Source: Mikania micrantha (Eukaryota; Streptophyta; Magnoliopsida; Asterales; Asteraceae). From it: 64,000 nt of DNA. The stretch lies in the NCBI GenBank assembly GCA_009363875.1, contig CM018695.1, positions 68,680,313 to 68,744,312 on the forward strand. Direction: 5' to 3'. Within the stretch, counting starts at the first letter, position 1; each line of letters begins with the position of its first letter. Below the pieces are notes generated by a model. It searched no databases and was not told the DNA's origin. It saw nothing but the letters and a program-made list of their open reading frames with translations. Shown piece by piece: positions 58,801 to 64,000 of this stretch. The position numbers and the translations under genes were made by a program.

Positions 58801-61064
58801 CAAAGAGCGCGTGTATTCTTATACTACTTAGTCAAGCACTTCGGACCTAAGGTGAGTTCATTTGTCCCTTTTCAAACTTATTTGTTTTACTTCGGGACTG
58901 AGAAGCATGTTAAACATTTTCATAAAACTCTTGAAATGTTATTTAATGCTTTAAACATAAACATGATGCCTATAGTGAAACTTATGCGGGAACTTAGAAT
59001 ACTTTGAAAAGCAATAGACTTGAAACTTATACTTAAACTTGAGGCTTGAAAACATATGATGGATGCCTATGAGACTTGATCTTTATGCTATAACAATATG
59101 CTTAAACATGGTGATTGATGCTTATGTTGCAAACTAGAAGCTTAGATTATACACTCGATGCTTAAACTAAGTGCTTAATGCTTATGTAATAAACTATATT
59201 CATAAACTATATTCTTAAACTATATTCTAAAACTATATTCTTAAGCTATACTCGTGATGCTTATGCTATAAACTATATTCATAAACTAGATGCTTATGTT
59301 ATAAACTATATTCTTAAACTATACTCGTAATGCTTATGCTATAATCTATATTCATAACCTAGATGCTTAATGCCATATACTAATGCCCAGTGCCGATGCT
59401 ATAATGCAAATACCATATGCTTACTATGCTTAAATGCTCGAAATGCGTGGAGTGCTCTTAGTGCTATAAACTTTGAAAGCTATAAACTTATTATGCAAAA
59501 GCAACGGTTTGGCCTCTCAGTGCTTGCCTCTCAGGTTGCTAAACTTAAAAGCTATAAACTTGTTATGCAAAAGCAACGGTTTGGCCTCTCAGTGCTTGCC
59601 TCTCCGGTTGCTAAACTTAAAAGCTATGAACTTGATAAGCTAAAACAACGGTTTGGCCTCTCAGTGCTTGCCTCTCCGGTTGTTAAACATTGGATGCTAT
59701 AAACTATTGACTATGGAAGAACAATAGTTGGTCTCTCAGTGCTTGCCTTCATGTGTTCTTCCTAGTCGGGACTTGAAGAACAATAGTTGGTCTCTCAGTG
59801 CTTGCCTTCATGTGTTCTTCACAGTCGGGACTAGAAGGCACCTATTATGGTCTCTCAGTGCTTGCCATAGGGTGACCTTTATAGTCGGGACTTGAGGGGT
59901 AGACTTATGGCCTCTCAGTGCTTGCCATACAGTGATTCCTCAATGTCCACTCATGCTATAAACTTAAACATAATGCTAAAGCTATAAACGAAATGGAGGG
60001 TAGGTAAGACGCTTAATTATCATTAATACCAATGTCCTATGCGACTTAGTATGTGGTGGGATGTTGGCTAGGGCTTGTCCCTTACATATGCCCTATATAT
60101 AAGCATACCGAGTTGGATGATACAGGTGGTGTTAATGAGATTAAGGTTGTTACCTAGGGGATGCATGCTTTTGGGGTCAACATCATAAACTTTTAAACAC
60201 GATGCTTGTTAAACTTATTGAAGCTAGTACATACGAATGCTATAGACTTGTAAACGTTGGAAAACAGTAAACTAAAGCTATGATGAAGGATGAATCGAAT
60301 GGTAGGTAAAATGCTTAATTATCATTAACAGCAATGTCCTATGCGATTTAGTATGTGGTGGGATGTTGGCTAGGGCTTGTCCCTTACATATGCCCTATAT
60401 ATAAGCATACCGAGTTGGATGATACAGGTGTTGTTAATGAGGTTAAGGTTTTACTAGAAGAGGTTTGCTAAAACTATTTTTCAACTTATAAACTTTATGA
60501 ACTCACCAACCGTTGTGTTGACTTGATCTTTTTACATGCTTTCTCAGGTGAAGAACATGTTTAAGCTTATGTTTTTTTTTGGATTTGCATACTAGGCTGC
60601 CCGGATAGAGGACCTAGTAGACTTTTGGGAAGCACATCATTTGTTGATGATACATATTACTTTTGATATCTTGTACATATACAAGATATAAACATGATAT
60701 TCTTTTGATAGGTTTACCTAGTTAAATTGCAGGACATTGATAATGTAATTTAACTTTGTAACCCTAATTATCATTTGATTGTGCTTTAGTTATTCTTAAA
60801 CATTGATGCTATGTAAACAATCTGATCATCACGATTATCACCCGCGATATCACGCCCCGGGAACCTTCCGCCCGACAGGGACTTCGATCCAACCCCGCCG
60901 GCTCGGGGTGTGACAAAATGTGAAGCACATCATGAATTGACAATATTTACATCCACTTTTCTTTTCAGGTCAACACACTGTTTTCTCTATGTCAGCTTAT
61001 CGTGAAGTGGAAACGAGCAGAACTCAAACACCGTGCTAGACTTTCTACTACCAAACAAGATTGA
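46817..61064 (+). CDS. TMEM18: TMEM18 family membrane protein (4 exons, 12.3-kb last intron)
   Basis: Exons 46817-46957, 47559-47664, 48486-48634, 60969-61064; GT-AG introns; 163 aa, the family's normal size. Conserved segments: DNFIGFFHAIDWKEPWL across the first junction, LAGVYFAEQLN, QNYFDRNGVFLSVLWSGPLL, and a basic tail KWKRAELKHRARL ending KQD. Three to four hydrophobic spans start near residue 50. TMEM18 proteins are small nuclear-envelope/ER membrane proteins; the animal protein is linked to body weight by association, and the plant role is unknown to me. Intron 3 (48635-60968) contains a MITE and the complete element C in sense orientation. All splice sites are intact, so function is probably kept if the intron is removed efficiently. 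Confidence 0.92.
49408..49743. mobile_element. MITE with CATAGTTGTCAA ends in TMEM18 intron 3
   Basis: 336 bp. The left end CATAGTTGTCAAAGGC and the inverted right end (GCGCCTTGACAACTATG) form an almost perfect TIR of about 16 bp. The middle repeats GCCCTAAACAAGCCTAAA-like words. This end type is common in plant hAT-like MITEs; no clean target duplication was seen. Confidence 0.75.
50073..50100 (+). promoter_or_regulatory. LTR quasi-palindrome (C, 5' copy)
   Basis: ATTCGTA and TACGAAT arms around GGTGACGAT; the 3' LTR copy is at 56633-56660. It is 301 bp from the LTR start. A looser related stretch (CGATTCGAACGAAT … GGTGACGCG) follows at about 50190-50255. Confidence 0.6.
50990..51300 (+). 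repeat. Cluster of CGAACC motifs in LTR C
   Basis: CGAACC, often followed by A or T, about fifteen times in 300 bp with unrelated spacers. Identical cluster at about 57550-57860 in the 3' LTR. Confidence 0.75.
52919..53400 (+). repeat. Tandem repeat array in LTR C
   Basis: Three 72-bp units (52919-53134) followed by four units of about 60 bp with TAGTCGGGACTTG. All seven share a core CTCTCAGTGCTTGCC. The array repeats at 59479-59960 in the 3' LTR. Upstream (about 52620-52800) are AACTATATTC repeats. Confidence 0.85.
53438..53894 (+). repeat. Duplicated TATA-bearing block in LTR C
   Basis: Two direct copies of about 150 bp (about 53438-53592 and 53740-53894, offset 302 bp). Each has TTAATTATCATTAA, CCTATGCGA, TATGTGGTGGGATG and CCCTATATATAAGCATACC. 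Element A has one copy per LTR. The 3' LTR has both (about 59998-60454). Confidence 0.85.
54360..54371 (+). other. Element C primer-binding site
   Basis: TGGTATCAGAGC, three bases after the 5' LTR, complementary to the 3' end of initiator tRNA-Met; identical to the site in element A. Confidence 0.9.
54516..55867 (+). pseudogene. gag: Element C gag, frameshifted
   Basis: Starts MIRMPPRKQP (54516) with a run of 11 prolines, as in element A. The gag domain KRALTWWNAQI is followed by a one-base loss near 55070, after which the frame ends in a stop at 55091. The sequence continues in the next frame (RNEFCPKHELQQLE), shifts again near 55412 and back near 55580. Two CCHC knuckles (CNNCGRLGHRTQQC, CYNCGEFGHFSRDC) and the first residues before the protease (RAFMIGAAAARQDPETGTG) follow, then a stop at 55865-55867. 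No protease active site. It cannot make a full Gag as it stands. Confidence 0.9.
55868..56331 (+). other. Element C internal tail with pol relic and polypurine tract
   Basis: Non-coding, AT-rich. Only the last few dozen bases match the end of element A's pol region (CCGATAA.AACT.TTAAATTTCGGG), so nearly all of pol has been deleted. The palindrome AAATTTCGGGACGAAATTT is at 56296-56314 and the polypurine tract AACAAGGGGAGAC abuts the 3' LTR (56319-56331). Confidence 0.8.
56332..60915 (+). repeat. Element C 3' LTR
   Basis: 4584 bp, differing from the 5' LTR at four bases seen by eye (one near 56500, two near 57943-57945, one near 60878) and one T fewer in the T-run near 60573. All LTR sub-features recur at an offset of 6560 bp. 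Confidence 0.93.
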
Positions 61065-62142
61065 CCCTTGATATTCTGTACAATTTGCGACCGATTTTAT
61101 AAAATGCTTATTTGTTTTTACGTGTATTTAGGTGTAGTTTGTTAACATACATGAAGCATAAATAAACTCCTTTTGTGATACTGTTTTTGAAATTTATGAC
61201 CGGTTTTTAGGCGTAGTTTGAAAGTTTGATTTTAGCTAGAGTCAACGGATAAAAACTTACAATCCCTTAGCAGCCCAGAATTCGAATTACTCATATATGC
61301 TATAGCATTTAGTTACACATCAAGCAGGGCTTAAAGAGTGTGATAAAATTTGAATCAAGTTCTTACAAGATTGATTTATTATATGTTCTGAGATCGATCA
61401 TTACTCACACCATAACAATCATGAGTCGTTTTGGGTTGAGTGTGGGTTGGTCCGGTTATGAGTCACAACTCAATGATTTTGGTTTTAGATGTTTATATAA
61501 TATCAGTTTTGGTTATGGAAGCGGGGACTCATTAAGAGCAAGCTTTCTATCTTATGAAATAGCGGTAAGGTTTATTCTTATCTCATCCCTTTTAAATCTT
61601 ATTTTATGAGTGAAAATTTATTAGGTAGTTGCTTCTTTGTTTGTTATCAATTTTGGCTATAAATGGTTCAATCTTTTCGGTTACTTGGTTAATTTAGTTA
61701 CGCCACTTTAAGCTCATTTTGGTTGATAAATTTAATCAAGTTTTAGGTCAAAGTAGAAAAAAAAAGTCTGTCAATTTATAAAGAAGAAAATAATTTAAAT
61801 TATATATATTAATTATAATAAATTATAATTAAATTATAAACATGTCAATTATAAAAACTAAAAATCAAAACCTAAGGTTTTAATGGTGGTCAACAATACG
61901 TAAACATCAAAATTAAGTTATCAAACATCATAAGTTTTTCAATTTCTTGTAAAAAAATAGTATATATAATCACAATTGAATATGTTTACATCACAAAAAT
62001 TACGTTCATATTTATAACATCATTAACTAAAAACTCAATGTCTTCCCCATTGTCAAATGTAAACTTACAATTTTACATGCACATGCATAGACGTTGATCT
62101 ATACAAAAAATGCATAGATTTGTGATTTTACACGTGCACTCA

Positions 62143-62174
<32 letters not shown>

Positions 62175-62639
62175 CTATATACAGACAAAATTAAGGTGAG
62201 AAATTTTAGGAAAGTTGTTTCAGACAAATGAATCACAAAAATGGGGATCATTCACGTTTAGGATAATAAAAGCAAGGTTGTTTGTTCAAGGAGATTGCAA
62301 ATTTGGGATCATTAGCTTGATTATGTTTGTTATTTTTTTCAGATTTCTGGCGTTAAAAGGTGACATTATGATATCTTAGATTTAATTATGATTGACATAT
62401 TGTTGCATTATATGGTTTAATGTCTAGTTTCTATTAGGTATGGGATATATATATTCCGTTTGATAACTGGAACTTAATGTATGTCGCGCGTGCAGACACA
62501 CATTTCCCCGTAGCAGGATTCATAGATCTAAGTTTTCACTGCAAATGTTAGAATGGTGGTTTGAACATCAACGATATGGGAAGTAGAATTGTTGATCTTT
62601 ATGAAGTATGTTGTTATCTTTGTTGAGTAAGAGGACATT
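61065..62639. other. TMEM18 3' flank and AT-rich intergenic region
   Basis: 3' UTR then AT-rich sequence. At about 61525-61615 a GGGGACTCATT … TTATGAAATAGCGGTAAGG stretch matches the central part of the Au-like SINEs and is probably a SINE fragment. A pure (AT)n run of about 26 bp is at 62149-62174. The frame 61340-61609 has no recognisable content. Confidence 0.45.
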
Positions 62640-64000
62640 ACATGCATGTATGTACGTACGTATGCATGTATGTACGTGCGTATGTATGTATGTATGTATG
62701 TATGTATGTATGTATGTATGTATGTATGTATGTATGTATGTATGTATGTATGTATGTATGTATGTATGAATGTATGGATGTATGCATGGATGTTTGCATG
62801 TATGTATGTATGCATGGATGTATGTACGTATGCATGTATGAATGTATGTATGTATGTATGTAGGTATGTATGTATGTATGTATGTATGTATGTATGTATG
62901 TATGTATGTATGTATGTATGTACGTATGTATGTATGTATGTATGTTTGAATGTATGTATGTACGTACGTATGTATGTATATATGTATGTATGTATGTATG
63001 TATGTACGGATGCACGTATGTATGCATGCACGTATGGATGCATGCATGTATGTTTGTATGTCTGTATATATGCGTGTATGTATGTATGCATGCATGGATG
63101 GATGAATAGACGGATGCATGCATGCACGCACGCACGCACATATGCGTGTGTGTGTATGTATATATGTATGCATGTACGTATTCATGCATTTATGTATGCA
63201 TGTATGTTTGTATGGATGTATGTATGTATGGATGTATGCATGTACGAATTCATGCATTTATGTATGTATGTATGTATGTATGTATGTATGTATGTATGTA
63301 TGTATGTATGTATGTAGGTATGTATGCTTGTATGTATGCATGAATGTAAGGATGTATGTATATATGTATATATGGATGTATGTATGTATGCATGTAAGGA
63401 TGCATGTATGTATGAATGTATGTATGTATGTATGTATGGATGCATGCATGGATGTATGTATGTATGTATCTATGTATGTATGCATGTATGGATGCATGTA
63501 TGTATGCATGTATGTATGTATGCATACATGCATGTATGTATATGTTTGTATGTATGTATGTATGCATGTATGTTTGTATGGATGCATGTATGTATGTATG
63601 TATGTATGTTAGTATGTATGTATGTATGTTAGTATGTATGTATGTATGTATGTATGTATGTATGTATGTATGTATGTATGTATGTATGTATGTATGTATG
63701 TATGTATGTACGTTTGTATGTATGTATGTATGTATAGATGCATTCATGCATGCACGCATTCAAGCATGTATGTATTGATGTAAGCATGGATGTATGCATG
63801 GATGGATGTATGTATGTTTGGATGTATGTATGTATGTATCGATGGATGCATGCATGCATGAATGCATGGACGTATGTATGTATGTATGCATGTATGAATG
63901 CATGGATGTATGTATATATGTATGGATGTATGTATGAATGTATGTATGGATGCATGTATTTATGTATGTATGTTCGTACGTACGTAGGTATGTATGTATG
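62640..64000. repeat. Degenerate (ATGT)n satellite-like tract running off the window
   Basis: At least 1.36 kb of tetranucleotide repeat with interspersed variants (ATGC, ATGA, ACGT, ATGG). Pure runs occur at about 62690-62766, 63263-63315 and 63640-63708. Because 4 and 3 share no factor, a repeat without stops stays open in several frames on both strands; this explains the many M-Y-V-C and H-T-Y-I frames here, none of which are genes. Confidence 0.95.

Larger units (their letters stand above)
49772..60915 (+). mobile_element. Element C: gag-only long-LTR retrotransposon inside TMEM18 intron 3
   Basis: 11,144 bp with LTRs of 4585 bp (49772-54356) and 4584 bp (56332-60915), a perfect 5-bp target duplication AAATG (49767-49771 and 60916-60920), tRNA-Met primer site and polypurine tract. 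The 1975-bp internal region has a broken gag and only the very end of pol. By eye the LTRs differ at four bases and one T-run length, so insertion is very recent. LTR ends, primer site and polypurine tract match element A, so a relative of A could supply the enzymes. Confidence 0.93.

Noticed and set aside
46817..61064. TMEM18 as a pseudogene because of the huge intron
   Set aside because: All exons, the reading frame and the splice sites are intact, and the exon 4 acceptor (TTTTCTTTTCAG) is good.
61340..61609. 89-codon frame downstream of TMEM18
   Set aside because: It overlaps a SINE-like fragment and has no domain or splice support.
62528..63955. Many long overlapping open frames on both strands (M-Y-V-C and H-T-Y-I repeats)
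   Set aside because: They are the arithmetic result of a stop-free tetranucleotide repeat read in three frames. No start context, domain or splice structure.

Overview
The window is plant nuclear DNA: spliced genes with GT-AG introns, AT-rich intergenic sequence and a heavy load of plant transposons. Gene structures and repeat families fit a eudicot. The very long-LTR Tekay-type chromoviruses suggest an asterid, perhaps Asteraceae, but this is inference. No bacterial, viral or organellar segment was seen.

Three host genes, all on the + strand, can be modelled exon by exon. (1) A clade-D-type protein phosphatase 2C (5830-8637, 4 exons, 377 aa). (2) A chloroplast TerC-family thylakoid membrane protein (12770-21027, 14 exons, 382 aa). 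(3) A TMEM18 homologue (46817-61064, 4 exons, 163 aa) whose last intron is 12.3 kb because an 11.1 kb LTR element sits inside it. They look like ordinary dispersed housekeeping or signalling genes, not a functional cluster.

The rest is layered mobile DNA. Region 1-5.8 kb holds a PIF/Harbinger-like element split by a solo LTR, and a small hAT element. Region 9-12 kb holds nested hAT and PIF-like elements and a decayed hAT transposase. TerC introns carry a Cassandra TRIM (5S rRNA-derived LTRs) and SINEs. At 21.7-24.9 kb lies an apparently intact autonomous hAT-Ac-type transposon with perfect 12-bp TIRs and an 8-bp TSD. At 25.7-29.3 kb are three non-autonomous hAT elements, a gypsy protease remnant, a SINE with an 18-bp TSD and nested minisatellite-bearing PIF-like elements.

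From 29.3 to 46.3 kb is a truncated chromovirus (B, minus strand) into whose LTR a nearly complete chromovirus (A, minus strand, LTRs of about 4.06 kb, TSD TCAAC) inserted. Inside TMEM18 intron 3 lies element C (plus strand, LTRs of about 4.58 kb, TSD AAATG), a gag-only derivative with almost identical LTRs. The window ends in at least 1.36 kb of degenerate (ATGT)n repeat.

The most interesting signal is in the long LTRs. All four related LTR families here (A, B, C and the solo LTR) carry, in element orientation, a conserved 5' splice-site module (GTGAGTT followed by a C-rich/CCTTTT stretch) and a conserved 3' splice-site module (CACCA-rich box, branch-point-like TGAC, pyrimidine tract, CAG). 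The sequence between them varies from about 0.53 to 1.70 kb. This looks like an intron inside the LTR-encoded leader. In A and C the donor is complementary over 11 nt to a sequence just upstream of the acceptor. Other conserved LTR parts are a 28-bp quasi-palindrome, a TATA-bearing block (duplicated in C), and rapidly changing clusters of short CGAACC or CGAATG motifs.
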